In this document: positions 1 to 8,425 of the stretch, in pieces
How the letters are laid out: each line of letters starts with the position of its first letter
Position numbering within the stretch: position 1 is the first letter of the stretch
DNA from: Cristatella mucedo
Lineage: Eukaryota > Bryozoa > Phylactolaemata > Cristatellidae
DNA: 58,500 bases
Direction of reading: 5' to 3'
Assembly: GCA_009760855.2 (NCBI GenBank)
Contig: WPIO01000107.1
Coordinates: 1,245,001-1,303,500, forward strand
Translations under genes and position numbers: made by a program
Notes under the pieces: generated by a model
Told to the model about the DNA's origin: nothing
The model's input: the letters and a program-made list of their open reading frames with translations, nothing else
The model's database searches: none

Positions 1-87
1 TACCATCAAAAGGGCAACGGCATAGTAGTAAGACCCAACCAAACACTACTTACTATCCTGCTCACCTCATGTTTACACTCGGGCGGA

Positions 88-678
88 CAATGGTAGAATC
101 ATTTTCCACTGCTTTCGTTCGCTTATCGCACGGCTCTGCATCAAGCTACGGGCTATAGCCACTTCGAGCGAATGTTTGGCCACGAGCAGCAGTGCTTCGA
201 TAACCTTACAGAGATCGCTCAATACACAAGCACTACAGCTGCAGCCCGTTACCAGTCGCTTGGTGAAAAGCTCGCCGAATTCCGAGAGCTGGTTGATGCG
301 CAGCTGGCTTAAAGTCCCGACGAAGCACAGCACCGGCGGAAACCAAAAACATCACCCGCGTATCGCCCTGGAGATCCGTTGTGGCTGTGGGATAGCCGAC
401 CGAGGCACAAGCTTGAATCGCGATGGCTCGGCGGCTGGAGAGTGGAAACGGTTCTTGGACCGGTCACCTTGAGCATCATAAATGACAACGGCTACCGGAA
501 GGTCCTGCATCTGGGTAAAGTTAAGATGCGAGTTCCAAGACTAGAAGAGTTGAATATCGACGTGACCATTGAGTGGCTCGAGCCCGAACGAGATGCTGAG
601 AGAGAGGCTTCAAATACTAGCTTGTGGCCACCACCCGCTGAGGAAGTCGAGAGCGTCGGAGAACCGACGGTTGCATGA
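88..678 (+). pseudogene. Ty3/gypsy-type pol 3' end (integrase C-terminal part), broken
   Basis: Reading from position 88, the translation contains FAYRTALHQATGYS and ERMFG, the end of a Ty3/gypsy integrase core. A later stretch beginning YRPGDPLWLW and ending GGWRVETVLGPVTL is the integrase C-terminal domain that binds DNA. The frame is interrupted by stop codons at 94-96 and 310-312, so this is a dead copy. The 5' part of pol, gag and the other LTR lie outside the window on the left. A 319-bp LTR candidate follows directly. Assignment to Ty3/gypsy rather than another LTR group rests on these integrase motifs. Confidence 0.7.
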
Positions 679-703
679 GTTTCGGGCTTCAAGCGCCGCC
701 CCC

Positions 704-1022
704 TGTCAGGCCGGCGGACTATGTGTGTCGTTGACATTCTATGGGGAAAGAGATGTTGTGTTCGCTTGCTGCTTCTGCTATTGCAATTACTGCAACAGCA
801 GTGGCCGCTAATGCATTCCCCACCTGCAGCAGGCGGTTGAGCAATTGACTCGGTGCAGCTTTTGATGTAAGCATGTGGCCCACCACAGATGCACTACCTT
901 ATCTGTGGTGAGTCAGCCAGCTGTTTTATGTAGCCACTTGGGAAATAAAGATCGAGTCTTGTTCACCACTCATGCCGTGCTGTGTCTCCCTGAGACTCCA
1001 CAATAACACGCCGCCGGAGACA
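704..1022 (+). repeat. Probable 3' LTR of the gypsy-type element
   Basis: The segment begins TGTCAGGCCGGCGG and ends CCGCCGGAGACA, an imperfect inverted terminal repeat with canonical TG...CA ends. It contains a polyadenylation signal AATAAA at 944-949 and lies about 25 bp after the end of the integrase reading frame. No obvious polypurine tract precedes it, which is the weak point. The partner LTR is outside the window, so the exact ends are inferred from the terminal repeat only. Confidence 0.5.
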
Positions 1023-1348
1023 CTGCCACACAACTTGAATCTGACAAAATTGCTTTGCAAAATGGCAGGTCACAGTGCTACAAAAATGCAGCAGTCGTGT
1101 CTGGCTACTTGTCAATTGTACAAAATAAAATAATTTCCACAAATTAGAAGGCAATTTTGGTAAACTGTGATAACCACAGCTTCAACCTGGAAGGATTCCA
1201 TGCTGCAAGTCAAAATTCAGTTGTCCCTATCTTTTTTTGAAACGATAGAGAACACCTTTTTATTCTTTTAAAGATCAATTACAATCTGGACAGAACTGAA
1301 AAACTTCTTAGACATCCCTGTCAAACGTGCCTCCGAAACAAAGTGGAT

Positions 1349-1728
1349 TGTAAGATGCTGGCTGAGTCCGCTTCACAACCAGTGTGACCCAAGGTTTCAC
1401 CTTGACCTGCAGCTTAGCACTGACGGACTTTGGATACCACACCTATTTTCTTAGCTGTAGATAATTGCTGATTTGCTTAATGTTATGCGGACCTAGGCCA
1501 ATAGGCCTCTGCCAACGCCACATCAGCTACGGCTGATCAGAGCATGATCATAAAGAGAATCCAATAGTTGGGGATCTGAATGCATGATGGCATCTCAGCC
1601 AATAGTGTTAGTTTAGAACTAGTATATAGTTTACCTGTTTTTCGTCCATTCTATGTCCGTATTTGCTACGGTCCACGTTCTGCTTGTTGGCTGGGTTATT
1701 AAACACTGTAAATTTCTTAAATATTGAC
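1349..1728 (+). repeat. 5' LTR of the copia-type element
   Basis: It begins TGTAAG and aligns along its length with 6121-6480. Shared blocks include GTTTCACCTTGACC, CCACATCAGCTACGGC and TGATCAGAGC. It holds an ATTAAA signal near 1708. The right end is approximate, placed by alignment to the 3' copy. Confidence 0.6.
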
Positions 1729-1794
1729 TAGTGATTGGCCTCATGACAGCACGGCTTCTCATATGCTATGGGCCCAACACTCGCTGGCTTCGTT

Positions 1795-2335
1795 TATTTA
1801 GACAAGTTTACGGGTAAGTTTGGGCTGCTGTGGAGTACACTGGAAAAGTTCTACTGCATCGCCAAAGACCTGTTGGGTTGCCATAGACAGTGAAGAGAGA
1901 CAGCCGATGGATGCTCCATAACTTGTTGGTAAGAGTTACAAGAAAGACGAGGAGGACGGTAAGTCACAGCAAGAGTTTGATCGTAACACGGCGACGGCTT
2001 TTCCTGGGCTCGTCGTGGCTGTCTCAGATTCTGTGCAAACTATTTCCGGAATTGGAACCGTGACAACCGAATTGGAACCGTGGCAACCGCTTTGAAGGCG
2101 TGGCAGAAGCTGGATGCCATATAGGCTTTGAGAATGCTAATGAGTGGACTACTCCAACATCAAAGCTACCTTCTATCTGAATGTCAGAAGTCGAATTTCA
2201 ATTTCCCGGGTTAAGCAAATAAAATAGAGTCGATTTGTGATCAGCTAGAGGCTCCGGGCGGAACTATGTCAGAAGAACAGATTATCCTCCAGCATGTCAA
2301 ATGTTCTACCGGAGTCGTGGCTCATAATAGTCCTT
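1795..2335 (+). pseudogene. Copia-type gag remnant
   Basis: With several frame changes the sequence reads ALKAWQKLDA, then a SI.DQLEAPGGTMSEEQI-like stretch. This resembles the copia gag (UBN2-type) pattern of an A.AW..L motif followed by a G..(M)SEE motif. Stops interrupt every frame. A 20-bp unit containing GAATTGGAACCGTG is tandemly duplicated at about 2048-2087. The assignment depends on position between an LTR and a recognisable copia protease. Confidence 0.4.
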
Positions 2336-2602
2336 GAAGCTAAGGAAATGCGCGACCTAACTTTTCACTTTGTGCAGAGCAGGCTGTTACATGAGCGTCT
2401 AAGGCTGTACTATCATCAGCCTCAGGTCATGTCCCAGCACCTTTCAAAAAAGCTGTAGTCAGGCCACTTCTCAAGAAAGCGACACTTGACCAAGAGAACT
2501 TTAGCAACTACCGCCCAGTCTTCCTTCTACTATTCCTATCAAAGACACTGGAACGGGTCGTAGCAGACCAGCTGAACTCATATATCGAAATAGCACACCT
2601 TA

Positions 2603-3179
2603 TAAATATAAATATAATTCATTTATATAGCGCTCCAAGAGAACTTAATCTCTATTCAGGCGTTTCACATATGCCTCGGGGTTCGAGCCCACGACCTCAG
2701 TCAGACCTCGGTCGGGGCGAGCACTTTAACATGCTTTTCGGAATCCAACAGTCTAGAAATACCTCGTACAAACCTTAAATTCTTTGGAGGCCGTGCATTT
2801 AGCTCGTATGCTCCCACAGCCTGGAACTCCCTCCCGACCTGCATCAGAACATCCCCTGACCTGACCACATTTAAAAGAAACTTAAAAACACACCTATTTA
2901 GGACAGCATTTAGTGGGTCCCTGTGATTCGTCCTTGTTGTGCTTATGCGTGCTGACACTGTGCATGCTGCCACTAACCACATTTGCATGCTGACCCTGTG
3001 CATGTCACTCCTAACCATATTATTCATTTTGTTTGTTTTTCAAGCATGATTTTACTTACTATTCTATTGCGTATCACTTTGCAGCAAATGTAAAGCGCCT
3101 AGAAAGAGATTAAATTCTCTGAGGGCGCTTTATCAAGTGCAATATTATTATTATTATTATTTAACCGCTAGACAAAACC
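2603..3179 (-). mobile_element. SINE-1 copy inserted in LINE A and itself split by a LINE A tail
   Basis: SINE-1 occupies 2605-2730 and 3161-3179. On the minus strand it reads a tRNA-like head (A box region near 3161-3179 and 2720-2730, B box GGCTCGAACCC near 2680-2692), then a tail GAGATTAAGTTCTCT...GCGC ending in AT repeats. It is flanked by an imperfect 13-bp target duplication: AGCACACCTTATA (2592-2604) and AGCTCACCTTACA (3180-3192). Removing it restores the LINE A reading frame. Confidence 0.7.
2731..3160 (+). mobile_element. 5'-truncated LINE A 3' end inserted in SINE-1
   Basis: This 430-bp segment matches the last part of LINE A, from CTTTTCGGAATCCAACAG through the stem-loop to an ATT tail. 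It is flanked by TTTAAC on both sides (2725-2730 and 3160-3165), which is a short target-site duplication taken from the tRNA-like A-box part of SINE-1. It is the innermost layer of a four-level nest. Confidence 0.75.
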
Positions 3180-4705
3180 AGCTCACCTTACAAGTAAGTT
3201 CCAGTCAAGCTTTAGAGCTAATCACTCTACAGAGTCAGCCATACTTAGGGTATAAAATGACCAACTTAGGAGTGCAGACATGGGTAGAGTGTCTTTACTT
3301 GTTTTGCTTGATCTCTTGGCAGCTTTTGATACCATCGATCACAAAGTTCTTCTAGAGCGCATCTCATCTCGCCTGAGCATCACTGGCACTGCTCTGCAGT
3401 AGTTCAGGTCCTATCTCAGTGGGAGACTGCAGAGAATTGACGTGAATGGACAAAGATCATCTGAAGTACCTCTGAAATATGGAGTACCTCAGGGCTCCGT
3501 GCTAGGTCCGGTTCTTTTCACGGTTTATACTCTGCCTCTCGCTGATGTGATTGCCAAGCACAATGATTGACAAGCAAAATCTAGGCTTTCACTTCTATGC
3601 GGATGACACTCAGTTGTGCCTTTGCTTTCACTTCTCTCAGACTTCGAGCACCTCAAATTCTCTCAACTCACTTGCTGCATGCATTGATGACATCCACACA
3701 TGGATGGCAGCAAATTTTCTAAAACTAAACGATGACAAAACTAGCTTACTAGTTATGGGAAAACCAAGTGTGATTCAGAGATTGGAAAGGATGCCTCTCC
3801 AAATTGGCTCTGCCAGCATATCTCCAGTTGAATCAGCTCGAAATCTAGGTGTCATATTCCAAAGCGACCTCTCGTTAGACGACCATATCAGCTCCACAGT
3901 CAAATCCGCCTATTTTCACCTTCATAACATTGCCAAAATTTGGGCTTGTTTAGACAGGGATGCCACATCGAAGTTGGTCTATGCATTCGTGACATCCCGT
4001 CTCGACTTCAGCAACTCACTGCTTACTGGCCTACCAGCATGTGCGATCAGGCGATTGCAGCTGGTGCAAAACTCTGCAGCTAGGTTTGTCTGTCGTGAGC
4101 GTCGCAGTTGCCACATAACTCCTCTTCTTGCCGACCTACACTGGCTACCAGTCAAGCAACGGATTGACTTCAAGGTTTTGTCGCTCACTTTTAGGTCCCT
4201 TCATTCTATGGATCCAGCCTATCTCCCAGATTTACTCCCCCATCAGGCCAAGCGTCGTACCACTTGCTTTTCGGAATCCGACAGTCTACAAATACCTCGT
4301 ACAAACCTCAAATCCTTTGGAGACCATGCATTTAGTTTGTATGCTCCCAAAGCCTGGAACTCCCTCCTGACCTGCGTCAGAACATTCCCTGACCTGACCA
4401 CATTTAAAAGGAACTTAAAAACACACCTACTTATGACAGCATTTAGTGGGTCCCTGTGATTCGTCCCTGATGTGCTTATGCGTGCTGACACTGTGCATGC
4501 TGCCACGAACCACATTTGCATGCTGACCTTGTGCATGTCACCCCTAACCGTATTATTTGTTTTGTTTGTTTTTCAAGCATGATTTTACTCACCTTTCAAT
4601 TGCATTTCCCTTTGCAGCAAATGTAAAGCGCCTAGAAAGAGATTAAGTTCCCTGAGAGCGCTTTATTAAGTACATTATTTTTATTATTAGTAGTATTATT
4701 ACTGG

Positions 4706-4795
4706 TCATTGTTGACAACTGCGTAAATTTTAAAAACTGCATTCAGAAGACTGCTTCTACAACTAGCAAGCACATCAGGAATCGGCCTTTAATTG
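4706..4795 (+). repeat. LINE B fragment
   Basis: A 90-bp piece reads like the LINE B segment [15 protein letters not shown] (here VDNCVNFKN.IQKTAST). It directly follows the LINE A tail. Too short to date or orient beyond the plus strand. Confidence 0.5.
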
Positions 4796-4974
4796 ATCCC
4801 AGCGTGAAAGGGATGGCTCTTGCGGCTTCAAGTGAGGCCTCGAAAGCCAGAAACGTGGCAGTGCTCACGGCTCACGGAAAACAGCACATCTACACGTTTA
4901 GCGGTAATGGTCAATCAATACTGTTTGTTTGTCGGTCACAAGGCCTCACGATGTTCAAAAAAGAAGTGAAAATA

Positions 4975-5217
4975 GGATGCCAAATCTGAGGATGATACAG
5001 CTACTTATGATTGCTTCGTTTTCACTCCTGACTCGTTTGCCTACCAGCTTCCATCACAGCTGGAGTGGCTTATTGACTCTGTTGCCATACAGCGTATGCG
5101 CTACGAGCCCGAACTATTTGCCAACAGCGACGAAATTTATCGCAGCGTCGTGGTTAGTAAAGTAGAAGTGCTTGAAGCGGTCGACATGGGTGTGATGGGT
5201 ATTCGGCTGCTGGTTTG
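4975..5217 (+). pseudogene. Copia-type aspartic protease remnant
   Basis: An 80-codon open frame without an ATG contains QLEWLIDSVAIQRM. This matches the Ty1/copia protease signature W.lDSGAt.HM, in which the aspartate of DSG is catalytic. Here the glycine of DSG is valine and the threonine is isoleucine, so the enzyme would be inactive. The following ELFANSDEIY and VLEAVDMGVMGI fit the rest of the protease fold. It lies between the gag remnant and a pre-integrase segment, as expected for copia order. Confidence 0.55.
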
Positions 5218-5226
5218 AACTGCATG

Positions 5227-5286
5227 ATAATAATAATGCACTTGATAAAGCTCCCTCGGAGAACTCAATCTCTCTCTAGGCGCTTA
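5227..5286 (-). repeat. LINE A tail fragment (60 bp)
   Basis: On the plus strand it reads AATAATAATGCACTTGATAA and then the complement of the LINE A stem-loop (GAGAACTCAATCTCT). It is an extremely 5'-truncated LINE A insertion in the copia element. Confidence 0.65.
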
Positions 5287-5369
5287 GCTTGGCGGGAAGC
5301 CGAACTTCGAGCTGTTTACTTGTATCCGAGCTTGCCAAGATTCTTTTTATTTAAGCCACTGCATCGTGT

Positions 5370-5520
5370 GAGGCTATAAGGTGAAGTTCAAAGGTGGTCA
5401 TGAGCCTTTTATCAATCCTGGGTCAACGGACATTGCTGCTGCAGGTGTAATACAAGGGAGACTATTCTACCAGCTAGGTACTTCTGTTAGAGAGCAAAAA
5501 GCATCCCCTGCTTATGCATA
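5370..5520 (+). pseudogene. Copia-type pre-integrase remnant
   Basis: One frame reads KFKGGHEPFINPG, then IAAAGVIQGRLFYQL, resembling the pre-integrase stretch of copia polyproteins, which usually ends G.LY.L. A stop codon follows within about 15 codons. Integrase core, RT and RNase H are not recognisable downstream. Confidence 0.4.
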
Positions 5521-5839
5521 GAAATCTTTTTGGGGTGATATGACGAACCTTCACTCGGAAACTGGTGCGCTAAGGAAGGATGCTACAAAGCTCCTTGAAG
5601 ACCTACTTAACTGAGGTTGGGCAACAGTTGCTAGCTACAACTGACAGTGCGTCTACGACTCAACCTACTCTGCAATTTAGGTTAGTGACAGTGGCTGTGA
5701 TCGCTTGCAGCGATGAGTCTACGACCTTGCATGATGCACTTACCAGCATGGCAGCAAATTTTTGAACTAATGCTAATGATGATGAAAAACCTTCGTCAGT
5801 TAACGATGTTCATGAGGTACCCCCACTCGATTACCCCGG

Positions 5840-6055
5840 GGCAGGCATATCATGAGATGCAGTGTTCTTCAATGTGAACCGCAATGTACGAGAGTCCATG
5901 AACTGCTCTGAGGCCTGCTGTTTTGCTCAAGGCTACATTCAGGTGGATGGGAACGAACTCACAGACACGTTTTGGCCATTTATTAAATACAACTCTGTGA
6001 TAACTAATTATCCAATGCTGCCATGATTGAGTTCCAGATCCATCAAATTGTCGGT
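5840..6055 (+). pseudogene. Copia-type segment after integrase, broken
   Basis: A frame reading IS-stop-DAVFFNVNRNV resembles the copia motif I.SRDV.F.E that lies between integrase and RT, with the arginine codon replaced by TGA. About 50 further codons are open, to a stop near 6027. RT is absent, so a large deletion separates this from the 3' LTR. Confidence 0.35.
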
Positions 6056-6108
6056 TTTTTTCACTGCTGTTGGATATTGCCCACCCACGTGTCCGGCACT
6101 CACCGCTC

Positions 6109-6120
6109 AGAGCAGGGAGG
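6109..6120 (+). promoter_or_regulatory. Polypurine tract of the copia-type element
   Basis: AGAGCAGGGAGG lies immediately before the TGTAAG start of the 3' LTR. This is the expected position and composition of the plus-strand priming site. Confidence 0.6.
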
Positions 6121-6480
6121 TGTAAGCTGAATCCGCTTCACTGCCAGGTTTCAGACGGTTTCACCTTGACCCGCAGCGTTGCACTGACTGACTCAGGACA
6201 CCAAACCTATTTTTGGAGCTGCAAATCACTGCTGATTGGCTGATTATTACGTGCAGCTAGGCCAATACGCCTCTGCCAAGGCCACATCAGCTACGGCTGA
6301 TCAGAGCGTGATCATGAAAAGAAACCAGTTGAATTAGGATCTGTATACATGAGGGCTGTTCAGCCTATGGTGATGGTTTATGATTAGTATAAATTGGACT
6401 TGTTTGTCGCTTATTACAGTCGTCCTTTCCAGTATTTATGAATTGCCAGGAAATAAATATATTGCTCAAAGAATATTTCA
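6121..6480 (+). repeat. 3' LTR of the copia-type element
   Basis: It begins TGTAAG and ends TTTCA. It aligns with 1349-1728 and has TATAAA near 6390 and AATAAA near 6451, as expected of a promoter and polyadenylation signal in an LTR. The two LTRs differ at many sites and by indels, so insertion is ancient. Confidence 0.6.
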
Positions 6481-7796
6481 GTAAGAATTTCCAACACCGC
6501 TATATCTTAGAACGTCGTTTCAGTGCTTATAAATTACCAACAAGAATCGTAGCTTCGAGTGGACAGAAGCTCCAATTGAAGCCTCGGTTCCGCTTTAGAG
6601 TGCATGGTCGGAAAAGCGCGTGATGGATTCAAAGCTCGTGTTTTTACGTAATACCTAACTACTCGAACCAACTTTGAGCTTTAAGCATGAAACGTCCTGT
6701 GCACAATACGTTTGCTGCTGGCTATGATTTTGAGCCATTCTACCTACAACTAGAGGGAGAAAGTGAGCTGTTGTCATGGGAAAACTGCAAGTTAATTTAT
6801 TCTTTATTATAGCTTTGCTGCATTGTGTTATCTTGGCTCTTCACGGCCAGTTGCAACTTCCCTGCAGTCACATACCAAGATGCTTAACACAAAGGTGTCA
6901 CGTCACACCTGCCAGTGGCCCGACTGAATCAATGATGAAATCAAAACTGTATGGTTACTGTGCCTACCCAGCCTTTTAGCAAATCTTAAGCAAACATTGC
7001 CCACCTACAGCGTATGCGGGGCCATTCATTTTCAGAATCTTGGTCCTCCCACTTCGTGTCGCTATAAATCTGAGCAAGGAATTTTTATCAGAGAATCAAT
7101 GGCGTCACCCTAGATGCTAAGGATTAGCTGATGATCATGTGTTGGATCAAAGTGCGAGATTTAAGTCCACGTTTGCGTATGTGCTCGTGTGTGGTAATCT
7201 TATGAATATCGTCTTCGATTTGAAGCCTCCATGTTTACTTTTTAAATAATTTTCTTCGAAACCAGTTAAGCAAACATTGGTCACATGAACGTCAAGTTTC
7301 GCCCTAACTGAAGCCTCTAGCCTTTGTTTCTCAGTCCTGAGGTGTTTTTTCTCGGAAGGGCCTGTTATTATCATCTTGGGATTAGGCTAAAATGGCTGTA
7401 TAATAGAGCAAATATTTCGGCTAGGAATGGGGTTGGTAACTTATGCAAGCCCGTAGTTTCTTATAATTACCACAAAATTATTAAAGGTGCTAGACGGCAG
7501 ATGTTTGTAAAACCCACGACAAGCCTCTCCACTTAAAAACATGCATTGCATGATGGTGAGCACAACTTGATGAAATTTAAATTACCATTAAAATAACGTT
7601 TTTGGAATTCATGGTTGATTTCAAGTTCCTTGAGGTAAGCTGCCGCACGTTCATAACTGGAGTTGGAATGCAAGGAAGTCCGACTACAAAAAAAATGATA
7701 TTGGCAATTGAACTAAGTAATTCAAATCATGAATTGTTTATAGCAGATCAAAAAAACTATTAAAATTGCTGTTGGGATGTGGAACATTGTTGGTTG
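6481..7796. other. AT-rich stretch without recognised features (apart from the small frame at 6776)
   Basis: No LINE, SINE or LTR homology and no exon recognised. Short frames exist (for example minus 7147-7374), but none shows a domain or a clear splice context. Confidence 0.4.
6776..6979 (+). CDS. Possible small secreted cysteine-containing protein (67 aa)
   Basis: The frame starts MGKLQVNLFFIIALLHC and has a convincing hydrophobic signal-peptide core, followed by about 45 residues with five cysteines. No family is recognised. It lies downstream of the copia LTR in otherwise non-coding AT-rich DNA. It could be a single-exon gene, a first exon, or chance. The signal-like N-terminus is the only positive evidence. 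Confidence 0.2.
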   Translation: MGKLQVNLFFIIALLHCVILALHGQLQLPCSHIPRCLTQRCHVTPASGPTESMMKSKLYGYCAYPAF

Positions 7797-7896
7797 TTCA
7801 GCATACTACCGCCAACCGTTCGATCGTGCTTCCTTTTTAGCAAATGTAAAGAGCCTAGAGAAAGATTGAGTTCTTTAATGGCACAATATCATTAAC
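7797..7896 (+). repeat. Diverged LINE A 3' tail
   Basis: TTCGATCGTGCTTCC, then AGCAAATGTAAAG and a degraded stem-loop (AGAAAGATTGAGTTCTTT), match the last 100 bp of LINE A. The tail repeat is almost lost. Confidence 0.6.
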
Positions 7897-8219
7897 TAAG
7901 TCTTCCTAGTTAAAACCCCACTAGGGGGTGCGGATTAAAGACTTTCCATTCTAAGGAGAAGGTATAGTTTAGCTGCAGTGAATAAGTTTGTGTATTTAAT
8001 GTGCCACTTGTCTTGCAACTGCTCGGCATTGAATATGTCTTCAGGAAAGCTCGTCCTCTTCTCTGATTCCTCTTTTGGTGAATTATGTACACTTAGAGAT
8101 CTTGTGGTGATAATTATATAACCAAACGACGGCATAAACTTGCTTGTTAATTGTTAATCTAAATGTTTTTTTTAACTGACGGCGAGCCATAGAACGTCAA
8201 ATCAAACTTTCTCATCTCA

Positions 8220-8425
8220 CTATTTGCGTAATTTCAAATCCGTACCAGATAAAATCAATGTCGTCAACCATGAATTACCTGAGCTTTGATAAAACTCCCA
8301 TATCCAAGTAGATCTAGATGTCATCCATCCAGTCTCTGAGTAGTCAAAATTATACCCTGCGCAGGGTCCAACATTCACGGCCACATTGATAGTGCCAGCT
8401 CCCAAACCGTAGCAAATTCCATCGA
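8220..8425 (-). CDS. CTHRC1-like: CTHRC1-like last exon
   Basis: The acceptor is TATTTTGCAG, with the exon starting at 8425 and leaving two bases, so a phase-1 intron precedes it. The translation DGICYGLGAGTINVAVNVG followed by PC and a TGW.TSR region matches the CTHRC1 C-terminus (EGLCEGIGAG..DVAI.VG.C....TGW.SVSR..IE). Reading on, the frame stops at 8220-8222 after KLRK, about where CTHRC1 ends. Alternatively, a donor CTCAG/GTAATT at 8279/8278 could splice to an unseen exon. Family match is confident; the C-terminal end is less so. Confidence 0.75.

Larger units (their letters stand above)
2411..4700 (+). mobile_element. LINE family A copy (L2/CR1 type), with a nested insert at 2603-3179
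   Basis: 2411-2602 encodes the RT fingers ([14 protein letters not shown]). After the insert, 3180-4459 continues the same protein: AAFDTIDH at about 3330, [14 protein letters not shown] at about 3480, the catalytic FYADDTQL at about 3595, then the C-terminal region ending HLLMTAFSGSL. The 3' UTR contains two diverged 38-bp repeats, then the conserved stem-loop GCGCC...GCGC (4628-4661) and an ATT-rich tail. It is 5'-truncated and sits inside the copia element. One stop (TAG at about 3401) and a frame break near 3560 inactivate it. Confidence 0.8.
1349..6480 (+). mobile_element. Degenerate Ty1/copia-type LTR retrotransposon hosting nested insertions
   Basis: Two diverged direct repeats of about 360-380 bp (1349-1728 and 6121-6480) flank gag-like, protease-like and pre-integrase-like remnants in the gag-protease-integrase order of Ty1/copia. 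The RT/RNase H half of pol is missing. LINE A (about 2411-4700) interrupts the element between gag and protease, and a second LINE A tail lies at 5227-5286. Stops and frameshifts are frequent, so the copy is old and inactive. Confidence 0.65.
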
